Positions 35,806 to 44,466 are shown, numbered from the stretch's first letter. The stretch is 64,000 nucleotides of DNA from Thalassospira lucentensis (GCF_011806425.1 NZ_JAATOV010000002.1:124001-188000); one strand, 5' to 3'. The notes: a model not told the origin generated them from the sequence alone. Numbers and translations are program-made.

Positions 35806-36402
35806 CTACCCCCGTGCCGCAATCAGCGAAAAATCATCAATCGCATGCGGGGTGGATTGCTGCGCATCAGCAAGGCGGGCGGCGCGAAACTGGTCCTCGG
35901 ACCGTTTAAACAGATATTCCGCCCGCGAACTGCTTTCGGTCAGTGGCAGGCAAAACTCGGCCGCCAACCGCGCAATCAAGGCCAGATCAAACCAGGCCGG
36001 AAACCGCGCCTCGGGTAGCCGCCCGACATAGGTCAGATGCGCCGACCCCGCATCACACAAAACCGCTTGATCACGCAGCTCAAACCGCCCGATTTTCCCA
36101 CCATCGGTTTCAAGCGACAGCAACCGAATAAAATCGCCGGGCAGTGCAAACAAGTTTGATCCACGTGTCGGCGACGCAGATGTTTCATCGGCCTCGGCCT
36201 TTGCCTGTCGGCTTAACTGTGCCAACCATGCGCTGCGCGCGGCAAACCGCCAGGGATAGCCCGCCAACATGCCATCGCGAATAACCGGATACAGCATCCG
36301 AGCAATTTCAGCTTCCGCACTGTCTTCTTCAAACGATGAAATCGGCGCCGTCCCGATCATCACCAACGCACGCGCACACAGGGCCACATCACTTAACGCC
36401 AT
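35806..36402 (-). CDS. Phage tail tubular protein A (gp11-like)
   Basis: 198 aa. Typical start MALSDVALCARALVMIGTAP, then IARMLYPVIRDGMLAGYPWRFA. GGGGGATC precedes ATG 36402. Binds between portal and tail tubular B in T7-like tails. A REP pair, not another gene, separates it from tail tubular B. Confidence 0.87.
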   Translation of the reverse strand: MALSDVALCARALVMIGTAPISSFEEDSAEAEIARMLYPVIRDGMLAGYPWRFAARSAWLAQLSRQAKAEADETSASPTRGSNLFALPGDFIRLLSLETDGGKIGRFELRDQAVLCDAGSAHLTYVGRLPEARFPAWFDLALIARLAAEFCLPLTESSSRAEYLFKRSEDQFRAARLADAQQSTPHAIDDFSLIAARG

Positions 36403-36412
36403 TTGATCCCCC

Positions 36413-36445
36413 AAACAAAAACGGGGCCCGGCGAACCGGACCCCG
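36413..36445 (-). terminator. Intergenic terminator in collar cluster (1)
   Basis: Stem CGGGGCCCGG / CCGGACCCCG with one mismatch, loop CGAA, then UUUUUGU on the minus strand. Lies after the leftmost collar gene. Confidence 0.8.
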
Positions 36446-36452
36446 AAAATCA

Positions 36453-37019
36453 TCAAACCTTGATGATGTAATTCACCACCAGATAAGGCTGCATGTTGTT
36501 ATGCGGCTGATCACCGCCCTCAAAAATCCCGTTGTAACTTGAAGATGAACCAGCATTATCGCCGGACTGCCCCACCCCTGCATCGATGTGTCCCGGGTGG
36601 CGCGGCATCTCGTCAACAGTGAGCTGATGGACCTCTTCACCACCAATAAAACCGATCACTCGCTCCGTCAGACCGTCACCCTGCCCGGTACCAATCGGCG
36701 CACGACCGCGAAGGTCTGGCAGCTTAAAGCTGCCCGGTGCCTGCCCGGTACCATAGGTGGTGCCGATGGCAGAAAACAGATCGACGTTTTCATTCGCCAG
36801 AAGTTCGGCGCCATCACACAGCATAAAGCCATCCGGCGCACTCATTCCGGCAAATGGCAAAATGGTTGCAACCGGGACGGAACCGCCACCAGAACCACCA
36901 GCGCCAAACAGGCTTTCAAGGGCCTGCAACAGCTGTGTGTCATCCATCCGGTTCGGAACGATATCTGCCGCCAAAACGACGTTCAGAACTTCACTTTCAA
37001 CAGGGCTCAAACACTGCAT
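36453..37019 (-). CDS. Phage tail-collar domain protein, paralogue 1
   Basis: 188 aa. Phage collar (microcystin-dependent-protein) fold: ILPFAGMSAPDGFMLCDGAE, ..IGTTYGTGQAPGSFKLPDLRGRAPIG, and a C-terminus VVNYIIKV. GGAGAATAC before ATG 37019. Most diverged of the three collar paralogues; it has a Gly-Ser rich loop (GAGGSGGGS). Confidence 0.85.
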   Translation of the reverse strand: MQCLSPVESEVLNVVLAADIVPNRMDDTQLLQALESLFGAGGSGGGSVPVATILPFAGMSAPDGFMLCDGAELLANENVDLFSAIGTTYGTGQAPGSFKLPDLRGRAPIGTGQGDGLTERVIGFIGGEEVHQLTVDEMPRHPGHIDAGVGQSGDNAGSSSSYNGIFEGGDQPHNNMQPYLVVNYIIKV

Positions 37020-37041
37020 ATGTATTCTCCATTTTAGGCAT

Positions 37042-37072
37042 AAAAAACCCCGGCGAGACCAACTCGCCGGGG
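37042..37072 (-). terminator. Intergenic terminator in collar cluster (2)
   Basis: Perfect 10-bp stem CCCCGGCGAG / CTCGCCGGGG (37048-37057 with 37063-37072), 5-nt loop, six U on the minus strand. Confidence 0.92.
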
Positions 37073-37106
37073 CAAACAAAGACGAAAAAGATTTGGGTTA
37101 GACGAC

Positions 37107-37721
37107 TTACTGACCCGACGGCGCAGTCGGATAAAACGCCTTGATCGCATAAGTCATCGCGACGTTGCGTGGGCGGGTTTCAGATCCGCCAAATGCGTCG
37201 GTAACGGAGTTGGTCAGCAACTGGTTTATCGGAGGTCCACCAGCCACGATATATCCGTCGCTACTATAAGTTGCTGCACCGAGTTGATCTGCGAAGCCAT
37301 GGTCATGACTGGAGATTTCGTCACTTTGCGTCGAACCAAACACACGCCCTTCATCCACACCACGACCATCGTCGAAGCCACGAACAAACTCACCGCGCAA
37401 ATCCGGCAGGTTAAAGGTTGTGATCTGGTCACCGTGGCCCCAAACCGTGCCAATGGCAGCAAACAAATCAGCATAATCGGTGCGCGACACGGCCGAACCA
37501 TCACAGACAAGCCAGCCTTCCGGGGCGGTTGGCATGGCAAAGGCCGAAACGGTGCCGATTTCGCTGCCGATCACGACGGTGTTGCCACTGCCAGAACCGC
37601 CGGCCGAAATCAGGGTTTCGATGGCCTGCAGCAATTGGGTTTTATCATCGCAGTCAGGCCAGATGCCGGCCCCTTGAATGACGTTCAAAATTTCGCATTC
37701 CATTGGGGTAGAACCTTGCAT
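37107..37721 (-). CDS. Phage tail-collar domain protein, paralogue 2
   Basis: 204 aa from ATG 37721 (AAGGAG upstream). Collar motifs MPTAPEGWLVCDGSAVSRTD, FNLPDLRGEFVRGFDDGRGV, and C-terminus ETRPRNVAMTYAIKAF. Shares its N-terminal design (MECEILNVIQGAGI, DKTQLLQAIETL) with paralogue 1. Confidence 0.85.
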   Translation of the reverse strand: MQGSTPMECEILNVIQGAGIWPDCDDKTQLLQAIETLISAGGSGSGNTVVIGSEIGTVSAFAMPTAPEGWLVCDGSAVSRTDYADLFAAIGTVWGHGDQITTFNLPDLRGEFVRGFDDGRGVDEGRVFGSTQSDEISSHDHGFADQLGAATYSSDGYIVAGGPPINQLLTNSVTDAFGGSETRPRNVAMTYAIKAFYPTAPSGQ

Positions 37722-37742
37722 GGGCAGTCTCCTTGGTTGGTC

Positions 37743-37775
37743 AAAAGAAAACCCCGGCAACGCACGCTGCCGGGG
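37743..37775 (-). terminator. Intergenic terminator in collar cluster (3)
   Basis: Stem CCCCGGCA / TGCCGGGG (37752-37759 with 37768-37775), 8-nt loop, U-rich run on the minus strand. Same CCCCGGC core as its neighbours. Confidence 0.85.
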
Positions 37776-37818
37776 GAGTTTGAAGAAGGAAAAGATGCTG
37801 ACTTAAGGGTTTGGGATA

Positions 37819-38370
37819 TCAGGCTGAAGCCGGATTGGCTGCCTTGATCGCATAAGTCACCGCCACGTTACGTGGACGGGTTTCAGTACCTGCCGACGCA
37901 TCAAGTGAGTCGGAGATAAATTCAATGGTCGTCCGCATATTGGCGTTCGCCGGATGGCCTGGTTCAGATGCGAAATTGGAAGCCCATGAATTTCCGCCTG
38001 TGCCGTATCCTGTGTAGTGAGAGCTGTAATACGACGTATGGCCATGCTGCTTAAACATGTCGGCCTGCGCACTGGCAAACTGGCGATCCGCATCAACACC
38101 ACGATCCGCGTCAAAACCACGCAGGAATTCGCCGCGAAGGTCTGGAATATTAAACGTGGTCGTGCCATCGCCCTCGCCCCATACGGTGCCAAGGGCGGCA
38201 TAAAGGTCGGCATAGTCCGTCCGCGAGACTTCCGAACCATCACAGATCAGATAGCCGTCCGGAACGATCTGGGTCGCAAACGCATGGATCGAGGCAATCG
38301 GCACCTGAAGGCCGGCAATCTGAACCGGATCAAATTCAGTACAAATCGTGATTTTGTTGCAGTTACACAT
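37819..38370 (-). CDS. Phage tail-collar domain protein, paralogue 3
   Basis: 183 aa from ATG 38370 (TTG 38376 is an alternative). Collar motifs ATQIVPDGYLICDGSEVSRT, FNIPDLRGEFLRGFDADRGV, and ETRPRNVAVTYAIKA. N-terminus is cysteine-bearing (MCNCNKITICTEF). Closest to paralogue 2; the central loop (residues about 105-150) differs strongly, as expected for a binding surface. Confidence 0.85.
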   Translation of the reverse strand: MCNCNKITICTEFDPVQIAGLQVPIASIHAFATQIVPDGYLICDGSEVSRTDYADLYAALGTVWGEGDGTTTFNIPDLRGEFLRGFDADRGVDADRQFASAQADMFKQHGHTSYYSSHYTGYGTGGNSWASNFASEPGHPANANMRTTIEFISDSLDASAGTETRPRNVAVTYAIKAANPASA

Positions 38371-38395
38371 ATACAATCCCGTTGTTAGAACGAAA

Positions 38396-38423
38396 GAAAC
38401 CCCGGCAACGCTTGCTGCCGAGG
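38396..38423 (-). terminator. Intergenic terminator in collar cluster (4)
   Basis: Stem CCCCGGCA / TGCCGAGG with one mismatch, followed on the minus strand by a short U-rich run (GUUUCUUUCG). Located before paralogue 3. Confidence 0.6.
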
Positions 38424-38480
38424 CGGGTGGAAAAGGGAAAAGATGAAAGAGGAAATGCGGTTTTGGCGGCGTGCTTTGGC

Positions 38481-38756
38481 TTAATCCGTATTACCGGTGC
38501 CAATCGCGGTCATGTCGCGAACATCAACGCCATTCGCCCCCGAAGCCGCCACAACGAACATGCCGCCTGAAATGGTGGCATCGCGGTTGGTGTTGGCGAT
38601 GATGAAATCACCCACCCGCAACATATCGCGCGCATCTGCAAAATAGCCCGACGTATCAACATCCGCGGCCACATCCGGGGTGATATAATGCCAAAGGGTA
38701 AAACCATTGGCATAGGCCAGAACGCTCAGGTTCCGGGCCTTAAAACCTTCTGCCAT
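38481..38756 (-). CDS. Small phage structural protein (capsid decoration-like)
   Basis: 91 aa directly after the capsid gene: LSVLAYANGFTLWHYITPD, ..YFADARDMLRVGDFIIANT. Beta-rich and short, in the position of a decoration or stabilising protein. AGGAGC before ATG 38756. Confidence 0.65.
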   Translation of the reverse strand: MAEGFKARNLSVLAYANGFTLWHYITPDVAADVDTSGYFADARDMLRVGDFIIANTNRDATISGGMFVVAASGANGVDVRDMTAIGTGNTD

Positions 38757-38801
38757 CAGAAGCTCCTGTTTGTTTGATCGTTATGAGGTTGGGCGTTTAC
38801 G

Positions 38802-38918
38802 GCGCGAGGCCTCCGTACCGCGCCTTCGCGGGCACAGGCTCTGCGCGGGGGGGGACGGTGCCCAAAGCCGACGCATGAACCGCCAGTCATTCCCGCGAAG
38901 GCGGGAATCTCGCGCGGC
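38802..38918. repeat. REP-like cluster
   Basis: Two REP-type elements in the gap between capsid and decoration genes: one around CGCCTTCGCGGGCAC (38821-38835) with GC-rich flanks, the other ATTCCCGCGAAG then GCGGGAAT (38889-38908) followed by CTCGCGC. Confidence 0.75.
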
Positions 38919-38950
38919 ATACTGAATAGAAACCGGGGTAAGTCTGCGCG

Positions 38951-39766
38951 TTATTCCTGCGCCTGAATGCAGGTCACGCCATCGCCATCAATCAGGGCTG
39001 CACCCTGGCTCATGGAATTATTGACGAAGTGCGCTGCGTGATCGCCATGCCAAGTGATATCAGACTGAACTTCCGAGCCAATCGCATGGCCAATCGCCGT
39101 GCGGTGATACCAAAAACAAGACCGAATACCGCTTGCCACCGGAAGGCCCGAATGGGGCATCCAAAGGGTCCCGAGCCAACGTTTGGCTTGTGTTCCCTTC
39201 CAGGGCAAATCATCATCCCCGACATAGTCAGAGCGCGAAAACGCGTCGATCTGAAGCAATTCAGACCATTGTTTCCAACCAACAATTGCAAAGCGTTGAC
39301 CATCATCGGGCACATCGCGTTCGCCCAATCCTTCAAACGCCATCATGACCTTATCCAAGGTCATGCCATCGGTATTGTCGGGCAAAACATCCGCCGTCGC
39401 GGTCAGGGCATTAATGATCAGCTCATCTGTTTTCCGGCCCAGTGCATAGGCGCCCGCATTGGCCAGAACCATTTTTTCATCATGGTTGATTTTAAGCTCA
39501 TCAAGCGCATCAACCCAGTCACCGGCGTAATAATCGCGCAGATCACAGCGCACGGCTTCATGGTCGACATTCATCACCGGCACCTTGCCGTGGCGGGCCT
39601 TGGTGGTGGCGGTGCCCTTACCGACTTTTTGAAAAACGGTGGTCGCGCCCTTCACACTGTTTTTAACCCGCACCGTATTGCGCAACTTCGATCCCATCCG
39701 TTGATAGGCCTGATGCACATCGGCCTGAAAATGGTCGACAAAACTTTGATCAATCGTATCGCTCAT
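38951..39766 (-). CDS. Phage major capsid protein (Phage_capsid_2 type)
   Basis: 271 aa. Features of the T7/N4-like HK97-fold capsid group: FQADVHQAYQRMGSKLRNTV, KYYAGDWVDALDELK-type helix (DYYAGDWVDALDELKINHDE), IINALTATADVLPDN, and FAIVGWKQWSELLQID. AAGGGGAAACC precedes ATG 39766. Confidence 0.85.
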   Translation of the reverse strand: MSDTIDQSFVDHFQADVHQAYQRMGSKLRNTVRVKNSVKGATTVFQKVGKGTATTKARHGKVPVMNVDHEAVRCDLRDYYAGDWVDALDELKINHDEKMVLANAGAYALGRKTDELIINALTATADVLPDNTDGMTLDKVMMAFEGLGERDVPDDGQRFAIVGWKQWSELLQIDAFSRSDYVGDDDLPWKGTQAKRWLGTLWMPHSGLPVASGIRSCFWYHRTAIGHAIGSEVQSDITWHGDHAAHFVNNSMSQGAALIDGDGVTCIQAQE

Positions 39767-39990
39767 TGTGTGGTTTCCCCTTGATTTGGTTGGTCCTGTT
39801 GTGCGGCGATGATGAAAAAGGCAGCCCCGCCTTATTTCGACCCCGACCCGGTCATCTTTTGGTCATTCTTGGGCGTTTAATTGGCGGCATGTGTGCCTTT
39901 GGGGTGGTAAGATTGAACAGCTAAGCTGGGCCTTTTGCGCATCCTTAAGCATTTTCCCCGTTAGATCAGAATTTGAGTTGGAGCTGTGTC

Positions 39991-40680
39991 GTGCGTAAAA
40001 TACTGTTTGCCTTGATTGCCCTGATCGGTATCGGTGCGGCAGGATATTTTGCGCTGCCCTTCACCCCGATCCCGGCCTATTTCAAAGACGTTACCCATCG
40101 CATTAGCCTGCTGTTTGGCGAAGCCCCCAAGGCCCCTGTCACCTTGCCAAAGCGCCTTCAGGCCAAGCTTGATAAAGTCGGCTTAAGCAAAGGTGCGCCC
40201 GTTGCCCTGCAAATTATGACCGAAAGCGGTGCGGTTGCCCTTTGGCTGCGTGACGGGGATCGGTTCCGTCCGCTTGATATTTTCCCGTTCTGCAGCGATG
40301 CCATCCGTGACGGCGACCTTGTCGATTATCTTGGCGATTACAGCATCACCAAAGGCGACATCATCCTAAACCGCGACGATCACGCATCCTTGATGCTCCG
40401 TCGTGCCAAAGCAGATGATGCTGCACCGGCAACCGACACAGAAACGGCATCAACAGCCCCGGCCAAACCATCGGCGTCTGAGCTGGCTCTAAATGGTGGT
40501 TGCTCGCCCAAGAATGGCATCCCGCTTGAAAGTGACGATCTGCGTGACATCATGCTGATGGTCGATGCCGCGATTGAGGCAGGACACAGCCCCGTCGCCG
40601 TGTCGATTTATCCAACCGCAGCAGAGCAACCGACCCCGCATTTCTCAGACGGGGCAACGCACACCAACGCCAAAGATTAA
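39991..40680 (+). CDS. YafK/L,D-transpeptidase-like exported protein lacking active-site residues
   Basis: 229 aa from GTG 39991. N-terminal signal/anchor (KILFALIALIGIGAAGYFAL), then LPKRLQAKLDKVGLSKGAPV, LQIMTESGAVALWLRDGDRF and RPLDIFPFC, which is the YafK-type opening. The catalytic H-G-x-C-x-S-x-G-C motif is replaced by N-G-G-C-S-P-K-N-G, and the middle of the domain is shortened and Ala/Pro/Thr rich. So the catalytic His and Cys are missing. It is the only rightward gene in the phage block and overlaps the scaffold gene end by 4 bp. Possibly a moron that acts on or shields the envelope. Confidence 0.6.
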   Translation: MRKILFALIALIGIGAAGYFALPFTPIPAYFKDVTHRISLLFGEAPKAPVTLPKRLQAKLDKVGLSKGAPVALQIMTESGAVALWLRDGDRFRPLDIFPFCSDAIRDGDLVDYLGDYSITKGDIILNRDDHASLMLRRAKADDAAPATDTETASTAPAKPSASELALNGGCSPKNGIPLESDDLRDIMLMVDAAIEAGHSPVAVSIYPTAAEQPTPHFSDGATHTNAKD

Positions 40681-41420
40681 CCTCGCATACGGGCAAAGGC
40701 GGCTTGGACCTCGGCAATGAGGACGGGGTCCCGGTCACGCCAATAGCGCGGATCGTTCATTTTGCGCTGGATATCCGACCGTGTATCGGATTGGGCGTCT
40801 GATGCCCCTGCATTGCCCAATCCGGTTTCGCGGCCCCCGGTCATCAATCGATGCAGGGCGCGCACACCACTTGCGGTTTGGCACATCGCATCAAAGGCGG
40901 CATCGGGCAGGTTTTCACGGCCCCATTTTTCAATCTTGGGTGCCAGTGCCTTCCAGCTTTCCGGACCGCCAAATTCCGCGACCAAGGCGGCACGATCTGT
41001 GGCGCGCTGTCCGGCCTGTTGGACCTGCGCGACCATGGTCGGGATAATTTCCCCAGCCAGATCATAAACAAGCTGGGCCTGGGCATTGTTAAACCCCGCC
41101 GCATGCAACCGCGCATTCAACGCCGGATCTGCATCCCCCAGATTTTCATCAAGGTTCAGCGCATAATCCTCTGGCCTTTCCGGAACCAAATCGGGATCAA
41201 CCGCAACGAGTTCCGGCTCCAAAAGCCCCTCTTGCCCAGCGGGGTCAGCAACCTCTGCCGCATCACTGGTCAGGGCTTCATCCGCCGGATTGCCCCCATC
41301 CAAAGGGGTGGCGTTCAAAAGCGGACCATCCCCCGGCGCTAGCGCGGAAGCATCCGCTGTCTGCGCGCCAACACCATCCGGGGACAACAGGGTATCGTTG
41401 CTTAAAACGCTGTGTGTCAT
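40677..41420 (-). CDS. Phage scaffold/capsid-assembly protein
   Basis: 247 aa, strongly acidic N-terminal half (about residues 20-90, rich in Asp, Glu, Pro, Ala), then a helical body (NARLHAAGFNNAQAQLVYDL, AEFGGPESWKALAPKIEKW). Composition and position before the capsid fit a scaffold. Overlaps the Bbp19-like gene by 4 bp (ATGA). Confidence 0.75.
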   Translation of the reverse strand: MTHSVLSNDTLLSPDGVGAQTADASALAPGDGPLLNATPLDGGNPADEALTSDAAEVADPAGQEGLLEPELVAVDPDLVPERPEDYALNLDENLGDADPALNARLHAAGFNNAQAQLVYDLAGEIIPTMVAQVQQAGQRATDRAALVAEFGGPESWKALAPKIEKWGRENLPDAAFDAMCQTASGVRALHRLMTGGRETGLGNAGASDAQSDTRSDIQRKMNDPRYWRDRDPVLIAEVQAAFARMRG

Positions 41421-41740
41421 ACCGCTGTCTCCTGACTATTTTGTTTGCCTGCATTTGACGCTTTATCGGTTTGGCCAATATCGATGGCCTGCGCCAAGCG
41501 CATCATCTGCAACACCAAGCCGCGCTGTCCTTCGCGCATCCAAAGGGCGGCATTGTTTGACGCCGGACCCAGCGAGGTTTGGATAAACTGCCGCTCCAGA
41601 TCCCGCAGAACTTGCCGCCCGGCAGGCGTTGCAAAGCATGCCTGCCAATGATCAATCTCTTTGGCCCTAATGGCTTCTGGTTCTTCGCCCGCCGCATCAA
41701 ACCAGTTCCAGCCGTTGGCACTTTCAGTTGCGTTCGTCAT
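41417..41740 (-). CDS. Bbp19-like phage protein
   Basis: 107 aa: IDHWQACFATPAGRQVLRDL, ..FIQTSLGPASNNAALWMREG QRG. This short conserved protein sits between portal and scaffold in podovirus-type genomes; role not established. Coupled on both sides by ATGA overlaps. Confidence 0.75.
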   Translation of the reverse strand: MTNATESANGWNWFDAAGEEPEAIRAKEIDHWQACFATPAGRQVLRDLERQFIQTSLGPASNNAALWMREGQRGLVLQMMRLAQAIDIGQTDKASNAGKQNSQETAV

Positions 41741-43488
41741 GGGGCCTCCTGCATGTCGGAAACTGGTCCGTCAAACGCCTGAATTTCAGGTGGCAAAACC
41801 GGGCGCAACAAATGGTCAGGCACGCCAAACTGATCGGCCAGCCAATGAACCATGGCGGGCACATCAACCTCGTTCATCGCATCCGGGCCAAGACCGGCAA
41901 TACGCGACAACCAATCAAGGGCCTGTGCGGCCTGCACGCGTTTGGGCAGTTGGGCCAACGGGGCGGCATGGCGCAACACCACCACATCCCCATCAATCGG
42001 AATGTCGGGAAGTTCGCCGCGCTTGGCCAAGATGAACAAGGCGCGCCGAATCAAAGGATACAGTAATTCGGCCTGCAACCGGCCATAGGTCGCCCCCAAC
42101 AATCGGGCATTTTCCGACGCACGTTCCAGCACCTCGGTCGCGGTCATGCCCGGTTGATCAACCTGCCCCAATCGATCGGCCAGCAAACAACGCCGGATAC
42201 GATCGCGCAAATCCGAAAGTACCAAGTCCGACACATCAAACCGACCCGGCGCGTCAAGCGGCTTTAACCCCGCCGACCCGACCGCCTTTGGAATAATCGT
42301 GCCAGGCACAAGGCGAATGGTTGCCGGATTAAGCACCCCATCATCATCGGCCTGCCAAATGCCGGTCACCGCGATGGAGGCGTTTTTAAGCACCAGTTCC
42401 ACCACCTTATTGGCGGTTTTGATATCGGGCAGCGCCTTCATCACCGGGGAGCGTCCATAAACCTCGCCCGGTGCCTTCATCCAGCGAAAGGCGATATACG
42501 GCGACACATCGAAATGATCGCGCAGCAAAACCTCATCACCGGTCGACATACTGTTCTCGCCCGTCGCATCGGCAAAAAACACGCATAAACAATACCCTTG
42601 TCGCCCATCGGCATAGGGCATTACCGCTTCAATCACGCCGTAACGTTTTTCGCCCGTTTGCGCGTCATCACTATCCTTAACCGCCATCGGCAATTTGGCA
42701 TTGGGCCAATTGGCGAAGATGTCGGACCGGGTCAGGTCCATTTTGCGAAACACCGCGTCCATTTTGCCATTGGCGCGTTCTTCAAACACCAGATCACGCA
42801 GCGGAACGGCGGCAAAACGAAAGGCCGACGGGCTTTTGAAATCATCACTTTCAAGCCGCAAACAGGCCGTGCCCGCCGTGACCAAATCCAAAAATGCCTG
42901 ATGCATTTCGACCGCAAAATTGGACCGATCAAAATGCCCCTGCAAAATGCGAACCGCCCGCCGCAATTGCGCGGTCAACACTTGCCGATCTTCGTCCGCG
43001 ACGTTGCCACCCGGATCAAGGTCAAACCACCCCCCTGCCGGCGGCGTGATTTCCGCCATCAAACTGGCTGCCAATTGTTCCACTGCATCGGGGGCAGTTG
43101 AATCAAACACCCGATCCAGTCGTTTGCTGCCACTGGCTTGGGTTGCTGCCCCGTTGCGTTGCGGCAGGGCAAATTCATAACATTCCTGCCAATGGGCCAA
43201 CCATGTGCGCCGCTGGCCCAGCGCCTTTTGATAACGGTGACGCAGGGCGGGAATCGAAATCTCACGCTTATCGCCGCTGGCCTTCGATTGCCCCGCGACG
43301 CCGGTCGATCCAGCTTGGCTGGTGCCGACCGTATTGGTAACCGTATTGGCATTGGTCGTGTCTTTGGTTTGGTGGTGTTCCAATCCAATTCCCCCATTTT
43401 CCCCGGCGCGGATGCTTGCATGCACTGCTGCGTTACCGCCTCGACCAGATGCCCCATTGTGACGCGTCCGCTTTGATCTGCGTGCCAT
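41737..43488 (-). CDS. Phage portal (head-tail connector) protein
   Basis: 583 aa, matching the podovirus head-to-tail connector family: the LGQRRTWLAHWQECYEFALP opening, ..EITPPAGGWFDLDPG, TGTACLRLESDDF-like FLDLVTAGTACLRLESDDF, and IRRALFILAKRGELPD. About 60 extra polar residues precede the core. The ring it forms is the entry port for DNA. The preceding small gene ends 2 bp before it. Confidence 0.92.
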   Translation of the reverse strand: MARRSKRTRHNGASGRGGNAAVHASIRAGENGGIGLEHHQTKDTTNANTVTNTVGTSQAGSTGVAGQSKASGDKREISIPALRHRYQKALGQRRTWLAHWQECYEFALPQRNGAATQASGSKRLDRVFDSTAPDAVEQLAASLMAEITPPAGGWFDLDPGGNVADEDRQVLTAQLRRAVRILQGHFDRSNFAVEMHQAFLDLVTAGTACLRLESDDFKSPSAFRFAAVPLRDLVFEERANGKMDAVFRKMDLTRSDIFANWPNAKLPMAVKDSDDAQTGEKRYGVIEAVMPYADGRQGYCLCVFFADATGENSMSTGDEVLLRDHFDVSPYIAFRWMKAPGEVYGRSPVMKALPDIKTANKVVELVLKNASIAVTGIWQADDDGVLNPATIRLVPGTIIPKAVGSAGLKPLDAPGRFDVSDLVLSDLRDRIRRCLLADRLGQVDQPGMTATEVLERASENARLLGATYGRLQAELLYPLIRRALFILAKRGELPDIPIDGDVVVLRHAAPLAQLPKRVQAAQALDWLSRIAGLGPDAMNEVDVPAMVHWLADQFGVPDHLLRPVLPPEIQAFDGPVSDMQEAP

Positions 43489-43490
43489 GC

Positions 43491-43736
43491 CTAATCCCCC
43501 AACAGGTTTTTACCGCCCGCCGCCCCGTTCACCGCCGAGCTAATCCGATCTGACAACAAGCCACGATGCCCCGTCGCAATCAGGCCCGCCCGGCCATAAC
43601 ACCGACGCTCCAACGCTTCTTGCCGTGCTGCCCGTGCGGCATCCTCCGCACTTTCGCTTTCGCTGGGTGGTGCGGGTTGCGCCGATGGTCGTGCGGCCGG
43701 GGCCGCCGGCTTTGGCGTTGAAAACAAACTGCCCAT
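43491..43736 (-). CDS. Small phage protein
   Basis: 81 aa, Pro/Ala/Ser-rich N-terminus (TPKPAAPAARPSAQPAPP) and a charged helix (EDAARAARQEALERRCYGRA). Short proteins of this type are often found before portal genes; function unknown. Confidence 0.6.
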   Translation of the reverse strand: MGSLFSTPKPAAPAARPSAQPAPPSESESAEDAARAARQEALERRCYGRAGLIATGHRGLLSDRISSAVNGAAGGKNLLGD

Positions 43737-43851
43737 CGGGGCCTCCTTTTGGTTAAGTGCGCGGGGGGTTGAATGCTCGGGTCATTATTTTGGTGATTGT
43801 TTGGGCGGTCCCGACATCACTGCCGATGCGGGTCGCGTTCTGCGCCGCCCA

Positions 43852-43887
43852 AAACAAAAAGCCCGCAAGGCCAAAAGCCGTGCGGGC
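43852..43887 (-). terminator. Terminator after the first two genes of the phage block
   Basis: Outer stem GCCCGCA / TGCGGGC (43861-43867 with 43881-43887) with an inner GGC/GCC pair, then U-rich sequence on the minus strand. It separates the two genes at the right end from the portal operon. Confidence 0.85.
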
Positions 43888-43935
43888 GCAGTTGTGGTGT
43901 TGATTTGTCTCTTATGTCACATTAAAAAGAACAAA

Positions 43936-44466
43936 TCAAGAACATTTTTCAGAAAAATGCACATCCCCCGATGTCAGCGTCTTTTCACCGCGCTTAACAA
44001 GTGCACGATAAAGCTGCCATGGCGTGATGATCCAAACCCCGGAAACCCCCAAAAGCCGCTTGATCAGCTCAACACAGCTCATCGGGCCCAGTCGGATATG
44101 ATGGGCGACCGACGCCGGATAAGACGCCCAAATACAATGATATCCAATCGCCCGGTAATAAGATGCCGGATCAAACAGCGGTGAATAACACCAGCTTTCA
44201 CATCGGATGCGATGGCTTTGCGGATCAAGGCAAATCCATTCCCCGGCCCGCGCCCCGGAAATCAAAACAAAACAATGGCGAAAGCCGGGCTTTAGCAAGC
44301 GCAAAAGCTTCTTTTCCGGGGCGTCGCCAAACACCACCAGAACCGAAACCTCCCGACCGGATGCAGATTGTTCCGCCCAATTGCGTGCCATGCCGCGAAC
44401 ATCGGCACGGCCCACAACCGCATCGCTTTTTTCGCCAGGATTCCCCCGAAATGTCACGTTCCGCAT
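43936..44466 (-). CDS. Unknown phage-block protein with cysteine-peptidase-like pattern
   Basis: 176 aa. The central part (LKPGFRHCFVLISGARAGEW, ICLDPQSHRI) and the C-terminal MSCVELIKRLLGVSGVWIITP look like a papain/NlpC-type Cys-His arrangement, with C in MSCVE and H in FRHCF as candidate residues, but the pattern is weak. Overlaps the preceding gene by 13 bp. Assigned only by position and shape. Confidence 0.5.
   Translation of the reverse strand: MRNVTFRGNPGEKSDAVVGRADVRGMARNWAEQSASGREVSVLVVFGDAPEKKLLRLLKPGFRHCFVLISGARAGEWICLDPQSHRIRCESWCYSPLFDPASYYRAIGYHCIWASYPASVAHHIRLGPMSCVELIKRLLGVSGVWIITPWQLYRALVKRGEKTLTSGDVHFSEKCS

Noticed and set aside
36453..38370. Possible diversity-generating retroelement, because the collar genes are variable and the capsid, portal and Bbp19-like genes recall phages that carry one
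   Set aside because: No reverse transcriptase frame, no template repeat with adenine-biased changes and no accessory protein was found in the window.
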